Shown piece by piece: positions 1 to 7,001 of a stretch of DNA of 11,950 nucleotides. Position 1 is the stretch's first letter. Every line of letters starts with the position of its first letter. The stretch is taken from assembly GCA_035591015.1 (NCBI GenBank), contig JAXIUW010192957.1:1-11950 (forward strand), written 5' to 3'. The stretch comes from Cephalothrix simula. Its lineage: Eukaryota > Nemertea > Palaeonemertea > Archinemertea > Cephalotrichidae. The translations under genes and the position numbers were made by a program. The notes below the pieces were generated by a model that did no database searches, had not been told where the DNA came from, and saw only the letters and a list, made by a program, of their open reading frames with translations.

Positions 1-47
1 ATATTTCTTATACAAAATGAGGACCCATCACATATAAAGTGTATTTG

Positions 48-101
48 ATACAGTGTTCAAAATTACAGGCATCAATACAGTGTTCAAAATTACAGGCATC
101 A
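48..101. repeat. 27-bp tandem duplication
   Basis: Two adjacent identical 27-bp units (48-74 and 75-101), each starting ATACAGTGTTCAAAATTACA. Their identity suggests a recent local duplication by slippage. It creates overlapping short open frames on both strands that have no protein-like features. A related short word, TTATACAAAATG, flanks the duplication at 9-20 and about 147-158. Confidence 0.9.
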
Positions 102-254
102 CTATTTCCTATACGGCGTGACGCCGGAATTAGGTGCAAATATAACTTATACAAAATGCTATTTGTGTTTTTTTTAACACGTATCAAACACATCTTCTAT
201 CATGCGATCAAATCCATCCTCCACACAGGATAAATACTCCCGCTCTCTCATTTT

Positions 255-279
255 ACGTCATATGACCATATGACGTCAT
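255..279. promoter_or_regulatory. CRE-containing palindrome
   Basis: A perfect 10-bp inverted repeat with a 2-nt spacer occupies 255-276 (ACGTCATATG / CATATGACGT). Its right arm runs into a full palindromic cAMP-response element TGACGTCA at 271-278. A second small inverted repeat (GTCATT / AATGAC) follows at about 283-296. The motif match is direct; binding by CREB/ATF-type bZIP proteins is inference, and no gene is visible nearby. Confidence 0.3.
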
Positions 280-1380
280 ATTGTCATTTTAATGACGAAT
301 ACCCAATCACGTAGTCTAAATTATCGGTATTTGATTAATGATAGGAGCCGGTGGTAAGAGCTAATTTTATTGTATATAGAGTGGGTTGTAATCTTTACAC
401 CCTCTATTTTTTAAAACTTGATCAAATGTAAAACTTAAGAAACATCTAATAAAGGCGCTCAATTTTTCATCCTTTTTCTTCCAAGGGCAAAGAAATTGGA
501 GCTCAGAGCTCAGTCATGATGAATTGATGATTTTCTTAAGTGGAGAACTTTTATTTTTAAAGCCTTCATCCAGTATTTCTATTCATTTTCTAGACATAAA
601 TTTTGATTTAGAATAATAAGACAGCTTTTGGGACCTGTCATCATGGTATTCTATTATCAGATTATATAGATTATGGTGAGATCAAGATAGGGAAGAAAGA
701 TGCCCTATAACCAAAAATGTTGATGAAAAAAGACACTTCATTTAAAGTGATATCTAAAGTGTCGTAATTTAATATTTATGGAAAAATTTTCAAGAAAATA
801 TCGGGCGCAGCGAGGGGGTTAACGGCGCTAACTTTTGATCATGGATACACGTATGTATTAACCATGACACTGTAACACTTTTGAAAAAAAGATAGGGCCA
901 AAGTATTGATTTTTTCTGATTTTAGAAAATTGCCTCATAAAGTGGCCCGAAATGACCCGAAATAGGCTAGCGCGCGCAAAGGTGGCAATGTCCTTTCTAC
1001 ACAGAAAAGGGTGTCAGTGACACCATGGAGCCCAAATGTTTAAAAATTTTTTTCTGACCTTGGCCTACTATATTCTTGCAAGCAATTGCAGGACCACGGT
1101 AATCCGCAAAAAAGTCATAAAATAAGGGTCAATAAATAGCGATGGCCCAAATGCATACCTGTACGAAATTTCAATTCTGCACGACGTTTCAGAGCTTAGA
1201 TCTTCGGGGGTGCGGAATCCACACAAAAATAGAGTTAAAAATCCAGCAGGTGGGACGTTCCTTCTCAAGGCCCATTGCCTTCTAAAACCGTTCAGCTGCC
1301 TGAAAAACACAAATTACGATCACTTTAATAGCAACGTATGCATTATACATACTGCAAAAGTGTGAATTTTATATTAGAAA
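280..1380. other. No gene seen; unique AT-rich DNA with small palindromes
   Basis: No frame here looks protein-like. The minus-strand open frame at 1068-1310 has no recognisable domain and no supporting splice or promoter context. Small structures visible are a 7-bp inverted repeat GACACTT/AAGTGTC (732-738 and 757-763) and a 15-nt hairpin GGTGTCAGTGACACC at 1010-1024. A short stretch at 1172-1185 (CAATTCTGCACGAC) is nearly repeated at 8297-8310, which suggests a fragment of a dispersed repeat. Confidence 0.6.
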
Positions 1381-1484
1381 AAAAATGCACAAAAGATTAG
1401 AATACCCTTCTTAAGAAAAGCCTTTTTTAACTAAGAAATAATCAACTTTCTCTACCGGTATTTGACCAATCAGAAAGGACCCTT

Positions 1485-1750
1485 TTTAACAAAGAAGAGT
1501 TCCACTTAGTTCAAAAGGGTCATTCATCAAATTTAGCTTAAAAAAGGTCCTTTTTAATCAACCAATCAGAGCCAAGCTTAAAAAGGAACCTTCTTAATCA
1601 TCCAATGAGATTCCCGTTTAAAAATTGTAAAGTGAAATCCAATTGGAGGATTAAGAGGGGCCCTTAAGCTTTGCTGATTGGTTGATTCAGAAAGGGCATT
1701 TTTTAAAGGAAAATTTGATGATCTATCCTTTTTAACTATTATTCTTATTT
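1485..1750. repeat. Foldback repeat with CCAAT boxes
   Basis: An imperfect inverted repeat with its axis near 1622. Matched landmarks are CATCAAATTT at 1525-1534 with AAATTTGATG at 1711-1720, and TCAACCAATCAG at 1558-1569 with CTGATTGGTTGA at 1674-1685. Flanking words also correspond (GTTCAAAAGG outside left; AGTTAAAAAGG-type sequence, reverse-complemented, outside right). The arms are diverged and run about 110-130 bp with almost no loop. Each arm carries an inverted CCAAT motif, and another CCAATCAG lies just outside at about 1468. The outer ends are blurred and I found no convincing target-site duplication. It is most likely a decayed foldback or MITE-type element; the open frame across it is a by-product. 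Confidence 0.75.
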
Positions 1751-2084
1751 TTGAGGTTTTAGACCATTTGGTACGCCATAGGATACTTCGGATGAATATA
1801 AAACACACCTGTGGGACATATTCTTATAGCACATAGCAAAACGTTTAACATGGAGGCATCATAATGCTCGACTTTCCTATGTTCTGATTTAGCGTCAAAT
1901 GTTTCTTCTAATTAATTGCGTCTTGTTTACTAACAAACCAGTAGAGTTCCCCTTGAATATCGGAACATTATTTAAAACATTTAAAGAAAATCTGGAGTAG
2001 AACATCAGGTAAAAAGTGTTCCGAAAGTGTACCTGCTACTACAGTTGCAGTATACATGTTCAAAAATTTTCCAGTAGTGTCTGT
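1751..2084. repeat. Intergenic; copy of a dispersed repeat at 1897-1962
   Basis: No gene is seen. About 1897-1962 aligns with about 8085-8150: both contain GTTTCTTCT, then TCTTGTTTAC, then AGAGTTCCCCTT in the same order and similar spacing. The two places therefore hold copies of one dispersed repeat family of unknown class. Sequence around it appears unique. Confidence 0.55.
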
Positions 2085-2770
2085 CTGGTGTTTTATATAC
2101 ACAAAATGGATGGAAAAATTGGATGAGGCACCGACAAATTTATCCCCCCCCCACCCGTCGAGATCTCCTAGAAGGGGCATCGAAACCCAAAACCCTATAC
2201 ATTTTTGGAAAGGGCATGGAGAGTTACACACCATAGGTGGGTTTTTTAATTCACCTGGTGTGGCGCAAAATGCGTATTCGAAAATAGACGAAGTCCCTCT
2301 TTTAATGGTGGAATGTTAAGGGAACACCTCGAATTTTTCAGGATAGAACAAAGCTAGCTACAATGGGTTGTTTGGCCTGTCAAGCGTACTAGATGGCCAA
2401 AACAATAATATCAGGTGAGCCGTTGTGGTCAGTCAAAGGTCGCATGAGCCTTCAAAGAAATAAATCCAGATTTGGCAATTTTTCACCTAGGACCCGGTAT
2501 TTGGGGCATTTGGTATAACAACCTGTTACATATATGTATTATTGCTAGTTTTGGTCTTACCTGAACGATTCGGTTGCATATTTTGCGCCACCACTTTGCC
2601 CCAAGTGGGGCAAAAAATTTAGAAACCCTCCCTTGGTTGTCATGCTCTTTCCAAGGATGTATAGGGTTAAAGGGGTTCCGGTGCCCCTTTTATGAGATCT
2701 CGACAATGGGGCCCAAATTTTACGGTGCCTTATCCAATTTTTCCATCCATTTGTGTGTAGTGTTAATTAT
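2085..2770. repeat. Long inverted repeat with ~190-bp arms
   Basis: The arms are about 2085-2275 and 2574-2770, with a spacer of about 300 bp and an axis near 2430. Matching landmarks are TGGATGGAAAAATTGG (2107-2122) with CCAATTTTTCCATCCA (2734-2749), CGAGATCTC (2159-2167) with GAGATCTCG (2694-2702), and TGGCGCAAAAT with ATTTTGCGCCA at the inner ends. The arms are visibly diverged with small indels. Open frames on both strands lie in the arms; they read through the repeat and show no domain. The outer part of the left arm has a further relative at about 11525-11600. A non-autonomous transposon with inverted termini or two opposed copies of one repeat are both possible; no transposase is encoded. 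Confidence 0.75.
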
Positions 2771-3640
2771 GTTCTACATCTTTTCTGTATTCCGATAGCA
2801 TGTATGAGTGTACACCTAAAATATATAGGTCTCTAGTGTGTTATACATCGCTCGGAGCTACCGTATGTCAGGAATAAGGTGCCATCCATCACGGAGATTG
2901 GCAGAAAGACTTCAATAGTACTAAAAAAATGATGTACTCTAATCTAGTGCCGTCTCTAGTGTATTTAACATTCTAATCATGTCTTTATTTATTTTCAAAA
3001 AACATTTTAAGTACATGACTTGAATTGTAAAATTTTAGAACCATTTACTTTTTTCACTATACGTGATCTCATTTTCATAATTGCATGTCCAACACAGATC
3101 TGGACGAACATTAAAACGTCATAGCCGGAGCCAGTATAGTAATTCCTTAGTAATAAATGAAAAATAAATCTTCTGGCTATTTAATCAAGACTGTATACAG
3201 TGATCCCTGACTGTAATTAGACGTATTCTGTCATCTGGCAACCCTTAATTTTTTTTCTTCGTGATTTGATTTGGAGTTTTCGTTCTGTTGAGGCATATGG
3301 CCGATCATCACTCAAATCGAAAAAAGCATGACCAAGAAATTACAAAAAAATGTGGCTCTGGATTTACATGTAGTGATGCCTTGCACTGCTGCCCAACTGG
3401 CGGCAATAGTCATAATTTTTAATTTGACAAAACGCCCCATTATGCGTATGACATCGAGGCACATATTTTCTAAAAAAGCCATGCCCCATGCTCATCAATA
3501 TATGAGTATGTCAAAACTGATAAAAAAAAACTAGGCTTTGCACGGGTACAAGGGAATGTATATTAAAGGATCACAATAACAGAAGCTGTTCGACTTTTAT
3601 TGCCTTGATCGTTTGTGGCGTTTCTATTCTGACTGAAACT
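2771..3640. other. No gene seen
   Basis: No convincing coding signal. The open frame at 3328-3534 gives a low-complexity basic peptide without a recognisable domain. A 12-bp perfect palindrome ACTGTATACAGT lies at 3190-3201. Otherwise this is AT-rich, apparently unique intergenic sequence. Confidence 0.5.
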
Positions 3641-3651
3641 TTAAAAACGCC

Positions 3652-3693
3652 TCATTATGCGGCGTTCATGATTCATTATGTGGCGTTCATAAG
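3652..3693. repeat. 21-bp tandem duplication
   Basis: Two near-identical adjacent 21-bp units (3652-3672 and 3673-3693), TCATTATGCGGCGTTCATGA and TCATTATGTGGCGTTCATAA. A looser relative (CATTATGCGTATGAC) lies at about 3438. The difference in the first unit retains CpGs that read TG in the second. Confidence 0.8.
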
Positions 3694-3722
3694 GCGCTAG
3701 ATTTGCAGTTACCTCTCTCTAA

Positions 3723-3774
3723 AGTGCTTGTAAAAACTATGAAGCTATAGTGCTTGTAAGAACTATGAAGATCA
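3723..3774. repeat. 26-bp tandem duplication
   Basis: Two adjacent copies of a 26-bp unit beginning AGTGCTTGTAA, with ACTATGAAG following (3723-3748 and 3749-3774). Only a few bases differ. It lies 30 bp downstream of another short tandem duplication, so this interval has been prone to slippage. Confidence 0.8.
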
Positions 3775-3871
3775 TTTGCAAAAACTAGTTGAACAAAAAA
3801 TTAAAATTATGAAGAAAATTCAAATAAAAAATGCCAAAACTTCCGGCCTTCTCGCCTTCGAATGTGGCGTT

Positions 3872-3944
3872 TTTATCCCTACATGTATTTTTGAAGAGGG
3901 TATCGCGGGTCTATTTCCGTTTTTAGAAATCATGTAGGGATAAA
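3872..3944. repeat. 14-bp perfect inverted repeat (hairpin)
   Basis: TTTATCCCTACATG at 3872-3885 is the exact reverse complement of CATGTAGGGATAAA at 3931-3944, with a 45-bp spacer. The inner flanks add partial A/T pairing. It could be the termini of a very short foldback remnant or a transcribed hairpin. No duplication of flanking bases is evident. An ETS-type GCCGGAAGT (minus strand) sits just upstream at 3839-3847. Confidence 0.7.
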
Positions 3945-4376
3945 GTTTCCTTACACTTTCAACCATTCAATATATCTGTAGTACGTGGTATTTTGCAGTT
4001 TCCGCTACTAATCAGGAAAGTGAATCAAAAACTACTCAAAATAATATTCTTTTATAGCCCTCTACCTAGTTCAGGGAACCTCTGATTTAATTTGGATAAA
4101 ATCCATTAATTATGGCCTTTGGATCTAGTTTCGCTGGTTCATTCCAAATTCGTAGTTGTAAAAGGTTTTTATCGCTTGGTACAGGAGGTGCAAGTGTGTT
4201 GGGATTTCCATTAATGGCCATTCCCATGTTCCCAAAGCTAAAGTCATCAGCCAATCACATTCATTTACTATCACTATTAGATTTGTAGGCCTATTACATA
4301 AATGATAGATTGGCAGGACCCAAAAAGCACCCCGTTTTTGGAAAACTCGTTGACCCAAGGGGGGTCAAATTTTTCT
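3945..4376. other. No gene seen
   Basis: AT-rich intergenic sequence. The minus-strand open frame at 4125-4358 gives no recognisable protein and runs into the repeat that follows. No splice-site pairs or structured RNA are recognisable. Confidence 0.5.
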
Positions 4377-4476
4377 CACCCCTTGGTTTGGATAGGGGGC
4401 AAAAAGGGCCCAAAATAAGCTGGGTATAACATGCCCATTTTTGGCCGTTATTGCCCCCTATACCCCAACCTTGGAG
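4377..4476. repeat. Compact foldback repeat, C/G-rich
   Basis: An imperfect inverted repeat with arms of about 48 bp around an axis near 4426. TAGGGGGCAA at 4393-4402 pairs with TTGCCCCCTA at 4451-4460. Outward, CCTTGG pairs with CCAAGG-type sequence; inward, GGGCCCAAAA-type sequence pairs with TTTTGGCC. The right arm also belongs to the tandem repeat that continues to 4745, so the inverted repeat probably arose within that family. A smaller inverted repeat TTGACCC/GGGTCAA lies just upstream at about 4349-4368. Confidence 0.7.
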
Positions 4477-4745
4477 GCGGGGAAACTTTTTACCCCTTCC
4501 CTATTCTCCTAGGCTCTTTCTAAAAATATATAAAGTGCTGGTGTCTACTACCTGCCAAAATGAGAAACCGACGGGGCGTTAAAAATGGCCATTTGGGCCC
4601 TTTTGGCCCCTTACGCCCACCCTGGCGGCCGGAGAAATTTCTGACACTCCCACTTTCCTAAGCTCTTCATTACATTTCTAGTAAAACTAATATATAGTTT
4701 ATGGGTCTTGTACCCCCAATAAAAACTGCGAAACTGTTGGGGTCC
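4430..4745. repeat. Two degenerate tandem copies of a ~150-bp repeat
   Basis: About 4430-4580 and 4581-4745 align as direct repeats. Landmarks occur in the same order: GCCCCCTA/GCCCCTTA, GGCGGGGAAA/GGCCGGAGAAA, CCTAGGCTCTT (4508) with CCTAAGCTCTT (4657), then GAAACCGACGGGG (4563) with GAAACTGTTGGGG (4730). Spacing between landmarks is 149-167 bp, so indels separate the copies. The open frames on the minus strand at 4611-4930 fall partly in the second copy and show no domain. This is a satellite-like or dispersed repeat of unknown class, richer in C/G runs than its surroundings. Confidence 0.7.
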
Positions 4746-5550
4746 AAAATGTACCTCGCCAGAGCATTGTGTAATATTATAGACGAATATGTGGAAAATC
4801 GTATATGAGTAACGGAAAACCTCCCCATGCACAATGGCCATGGGGTGGTGCAATTCCACCAAAACTTAAACTTAAATCTACATTTGGTTAGGATATTTTT
4901 GATGCGATTAACGTATATCATGGCCGTCAATTTTCTCCATGAGCCTCGTGCGCTTTACTCTAGTGAACGAGAGGATTTATCTCCGCCTACCGTCGAAAAA
5001 TACAAGTTCGAAATACACAATGAGCTGGGGGTATGAGAACAGGTTTTTTATAACAAACTACGTGCGCTTATTTCATTTTTGTGATGATATTTTGGAAGAT
5101 CCTTGGAGATTTTTAAATCCCCACGTAGGGTATGGTGTCAAAATGTCCACTTTTATTTCTAATTTTGGAAGAAATGGGCCCCGTAAAACCCTTTCCATGA
5201 TGATGATCGTTTCTTCTCAATAAAAGTTGTACATTGTAAATTTTGTGACTCGTTGCAGTATTACTATTGCATTATTTAGAATCGCATTCCGGTTTTTCAT
5301 GCTATAGATCGTTAGACATGATAGGTAATTTGTATGCAATCCTTTGTATGTTTTCCCAATAGCCTGAAGAATGAAGATATACTGCCACGGGTCTTACCGA
5401 AAAAAGATTTATGGTCCTGCATCAGAAAATGCGCTTTCGTTAATGGCTCGAACAGTACATGTACTTGTTTTTTGTATCTTAATTTCCCATACCAAGTTTT
5501 ATGTGACATGTGACATTGGGTCTATAGCAGTAGTAAGCAAAGCAGGTTTC
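4746..5550. other. No gene seen upstream of the phosphatase
   Basis: Several short open frames overlap here on both strands (for example 4827-5036, 4939-5223 and 5371-5553). None has a recognisable domain and none agrees with another in composition. An AATAAA at 5219-5224 overlaps the stop of one frame, which could be chance in AT-rich DNA. No repeat longer than about 20 bp is visible. Confidence 0.5.
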
Positions 5551-5620
5551 TGAAACAATGGCGGCCATATTTGGTATTACGTAATTTCCGGTCTAGTTCC
5601 TGATAAATACGTCGCGACGA
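5551..5620 (+). promoter_or_regulatory. Probable DUSP promoter islet
   Basis: Several core-promoter and activator motifs crowd into 70 bp. There is a YY1-like ACAATGGCGGC (5555-5565, one mismatch to AANATGGCGGC) and a perfect CArG box CCATATTTGG (5565-5574), the SRF consensus. ATTACGTAAT (5576-5585) is a perfect palindrome matching PAR-bZIP/E4BP4 sites, and CCGGAAAT (minus strand, 5584-5591) is ETS-like. A CpG palindrome CGTCGCGACG lies at 5610-5619. No TATA box is obvious. CpGs are denser here than in flanking DNA. The position 100-180 bp upstream of a strong splice donor fits a TATA-less promoter whose start site lies at about 5600-5670. The motifs are read directly; the promoter role and the transcription start are inference. 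Confidence 0.5.
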
Positions 5621-5673
5621 TATAGGAGTTTTCGGAATGTTTTTGTAAAATCGGATTATACTTTCTATTTCAG

Positions 5674-5729
5674 ATGTCGTGCGTAATTGTGTTATGGGAT
5701 AAATTAATGATATAAATTCATGAATCTAG
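5674..5729 (+). other. Probable DUSP leader exon (3' end at 5729)
   Basis: The donor CTAG|GTAAGT at 5729/5730 fits the metazoan consensus almost perfectly, and a matching acceptor lies 133 bp downstream. The 5' limit is uncertain. The true exon may begin at a transcription start in about 5600-5670, or a weak acceptor (TTTCTATTTCAG, ending 5673) could define 5674. An upstream ORF of 13 codons starts at ATG 5674 and stops at TAA 5713-5715. A second ATG at 5720 reads ATG AAT CTA G and would join in frame to the next exon. The ATG at 5720 has a poor context (T at -3). Confidence 0.5.
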
Positions 5730-5862
5730 GTAAGTGCAAGAGTCCAACGAGATATTTGCTTTGGTACAAGTTTTTAAGATATTTTCCTGTTATTTTGTCT
5801 TTAGGTTTCATTTTATTTTGTCTTTAGGTTTCATTTTATCTAAACAGTTTTTTTCTTTTTAG
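5730..5862 (+). other. Short intron in the DUSP 5' region
   Basis: A 133-bp GT-AG intron. The donor is GTAAGT at 5730 and the acceptor is a T-rich tract ending TTTTTAG at 5862. A plausible branch-point region TCTAAAC lies about 20 nt upstream of the acceptor. The 3' part contains a 23-bp tandem duplication (5792-5837). Each copy contains TCTTTAGG, so two extra acceptor-like AGs (5804 and 5827) precede the main one. An in-frame TAA at 5841-5843 blocks the phosphatase frame if the intron is retained. Confidence 0.6.
5792..5837. repeat. 23-bp tandem duplication inside the intron
   Basis: Two exact 23-bp units (5792-5814 and 5815-5837), each including TTTTGTCTTTAGGTTTCA. The duplication doubles the polypyrimidine-AG segment, giving two decoy 3' splice sites 35 and 58 nt upstream of the probable acceptor. 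Confidence 0.9.
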
Positions 5863-5863
5863 C

Positions 5864-5882
5864 GAGTGTAAATCAAACACTC
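5864..5882 (+). other. Small hairpin just before the start codon
   Basis: GAGTGT (5864-5869) and ACACTC (5877-5882) can form a 6-bp stem with a 7-nt loop at the very start of the coding exon, 3 nt before ATG 5886. It could slow scanning ribosomes, or simply be chance. If the spliced N-terminal extension is used, this sequence is coding. Confidence 0.35.
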
Positions 5883-5885
5883 ACA

Positions 5886-6428
5886 ATGTTTAGTCAAGTT
5901 GCTCAAATTACAGACAACCTCTATTTGTGTGGTGCTGCCGCCCGTCGGCCTGAAAAATTACGTCAACTGGGAATTACATTTGTGATTAATTGTACTATGG
6001 ACGTGCCTAATTTAAAGGAACCTGGGATTGAGTGTGCGCAAATACACATTGATGATGTCCCACATGCGCATTTGAGTCCATATTTCGATCGTGTTGCTGA
6101 TAAAATCCACCAAGTTTCCCGCCGTGGCGGCAAAACCCTTGTCCATTGTATAGCTGGCGTAAGTAGGTCAGCAACATTAGTAATATGTTATTTAATGAAA
6201 TATCAGCGCATGCCGTTAAGGGATGCGTATGAATACACTAAAAAACGTCGTCCAGTTATCCGTCCGAATGTTGGCTTCTGGAGACAGATGATTGATTACG
6301 AAAAGACGATTTTCGGTGCCAACACTGTTAAAATGGTCACAAGTCCAATTGGATATATACCGGATGTTTATAAAGAGGAAACTAAGAATATGGTATGGTT
6401 ACCATCCACTTCTCAGTATAAATACTGA
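5886..6428 (+). CDS. DUSP14: Dual-specificity phosphatase, DUSP14/18/21 type
   Basis: A 180-residue atypical dual-specificity phosphatase, nearly all one DSP catalytic domain (about residues 5-143). It should remove phosphate from Tyr and Ser/Thr residues. The signature HCxxGxxRS is at residues 87-95 (HCIAGVSRS), with nucleophile Cys88 and phosphate-binding Arg94. Asp57, in IDDVPHA, is the expected general acid. Family hallmarks follow: YLMKY (102-106), RRPVIRPNVGFWRQ (121-134), IDYE (136-139), and a conserved tail with TVKM, SP.G.IPDVY and a KE pair. The PHA, YFD.VADKIH.VSR and VIRPNVGFWRQ stretches resemble human DUSP14 (MKP6) more than DUSP18/21, as I recall them. Vertebrate DUSP14 targets MAP kinase and TAB1/TAK1 signalling; the role here is inferred. 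There is no CH2/rhodanese docking domain, signal peptide or membrane segment. The coding exon is intronless, as in the vertebrate relatives. ATG 5886 has A at -3 and is the first ATG in the exon. Splicing may add 11 residues from ATG 5720, giving 191, closer to the family's usual 188-198. The symbol marks subfamily, not proven orthology. Confidence 0.93.
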   Translation: MFSQVAQITDNLYLCGAAARRPEKLRQLGITFVINCTMDVPNLKEPGIECAQIHIDDVPHAHLSPYFDRVADKIHQVSRRGGKTLVHCIAGVSRSATLVICYLMKYQRMPLRDAYEYTKKRRPVIRPNVGFWRQMIDYEKTIFGANTVKMVTSPIGYIPDVYKEETKNMVWLPSTSQYKY

Positions 6429-6840
6429 GAAAATCATCTATGCATAACTATGCAAATATTATATACAGTTCATCATAGTACTTAATTGTGTAAAATGAAG
6501 CCTCAATTTAATTTCAACCAGATGGCAGCACAAGCTAAAATGACCCCAAAAATAGTTATACTAGGTGTTCATAGATGGCAGAGTTGCATATAAATTGATT
6601 AATTATTCTACAGTGCTGCCATATGTTTGATTTTTTAGCTGAAATATTTGATATATTCAAAAAGAAGCTGTGTCCATCTATTGACCTACTATTCTCGCTA
6701 CGAGGCCTCATCTTCTGTGCTTATAGCCATATAAAAGAAAACGAATTTAGCATGATACATGTATAATCATTGCAAAAAACTATTCGTATGATCGAAAGAT
6801 ATAAGATCAACACCGTAATAAAATAGGTCGAATTAAAAAC
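6429..6840 (+). other. Probable DUSP 3' UTR
   Basis: AT-rich sequence directly after the TGA at 6426-6428. The first canonical AATAAA downstream is at 6817-6822, giving a 3' UTR of roughly 400 nt. Its downstream GU-richness is weak. Another AATAAA at 7083-7088 is followed by a G/T-rich stretch and is an alternative end. An octamer ATGCAAAT occurs at 6450-6457. The interval also holds repeated ATGGCAG motifs, described separately. Confidence 0.4.
6515..6622. promoter_or_regulatory. Cluster of three ATGGCAG motifs, one CTCF-like
   Basis: CAACCAGATGGCAG (6515-6528) fits the CTCF core CCASYAGRKGGCRS at 13 of 14 positions. AGATGGCAG recurs at 6573-6581, and ATGGCAG recurs on the minus strand at 6616-6622. 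The first and third are also a perfect 10-bp inverted repeat (ATGGCAGCAC / GTGCTGCCAT). Only the first is a good CTCF match. An insulator role at the 3' end of the gene is speculative. Confidence 0.3.
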
Positions 6841-6948
6841 CTCAATTAGTCGCACATCCGGAAGATGCATTTGACTTTCTTCAATGTTATGCATCGTCTT
6901 TGAACTTTTCTTAATACATTTTTTCATCATAACCTCTCTCTTTATTAA

Positions 6949-6999
6949 CCTAGCAACAAAGCCAAGACAACATAGCTACCATAACAACAAAATGGCGGC
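6949..6999. promoter_or_regulatory. Orphan promoter-like islet: RFX X-box plus YY1
   Basis: GCTACCATAACAAC (6975-6988) fits the RFX/DAF-19 X-box GTHNYYATRRNAAC at 13 of 14 positions. It is directly followed by AAAATGGCGGC (6989-6999), a perfect YY1 site. A second RFX half-site CCTAGCAAC is at 6949-6957. CpGs continue to about 7050 (TGTCCCCGGCGTT). YY1 sites of this type usually sit at transcription starts, and X-boxes mark ciliary gene promoters. No coding exon is recognisable on either side. The minus-strand open frame 6721-6930 starts nearby but encodes nothing recognisable. Confidence 0.4.
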
Positions 7000-7001
7000 G
7001 G

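Noticed and set aside
1968-2319. Open frames on opposite strands covering the same bases
   Set aside because: They lie in the left arm of an inverted repeat, contain no domain, and are not maintained in the right arm.
3328-3534. 68-codon open frame
   Set aside because: Lysine/asparagine-rich peptide from AT-rich DNA with no domain or supporting signals.
4230-4255. CTGATGA on the minus strand, the opening of a hammerhead ribozyme core
   Set aside because: No GAAA follows a stem II at the needed distance and no closing stems are visible. Animal retroelement hammerheads prompted the check; this is a chance heptamer.
4939-5223. Open frame of 94 codons with AATAAA overlapping its stop
   Set aside because: Composition is unlike a real protein, no domain is recognisable, there is no promoter or splice context, and AATAAA is common in AT-rich DNA.
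5662-5673. Acceptor-like TTTCTATTTCAG upstream of the leader exon
   Set aside because: No good donor is visible between the promoter islet and this site, so it is kept only as an alternative boundary for the leader exon.
6721-6930. Minus-strand 69-codon frame with a hydrophobic stretch
   Set aside because: The hydrophobic run comes from AT-rich codons. There is no recognisable family, and it lies in the probable DUSP 3' region. The nearby YY1/X-box islet alone is not enough support.
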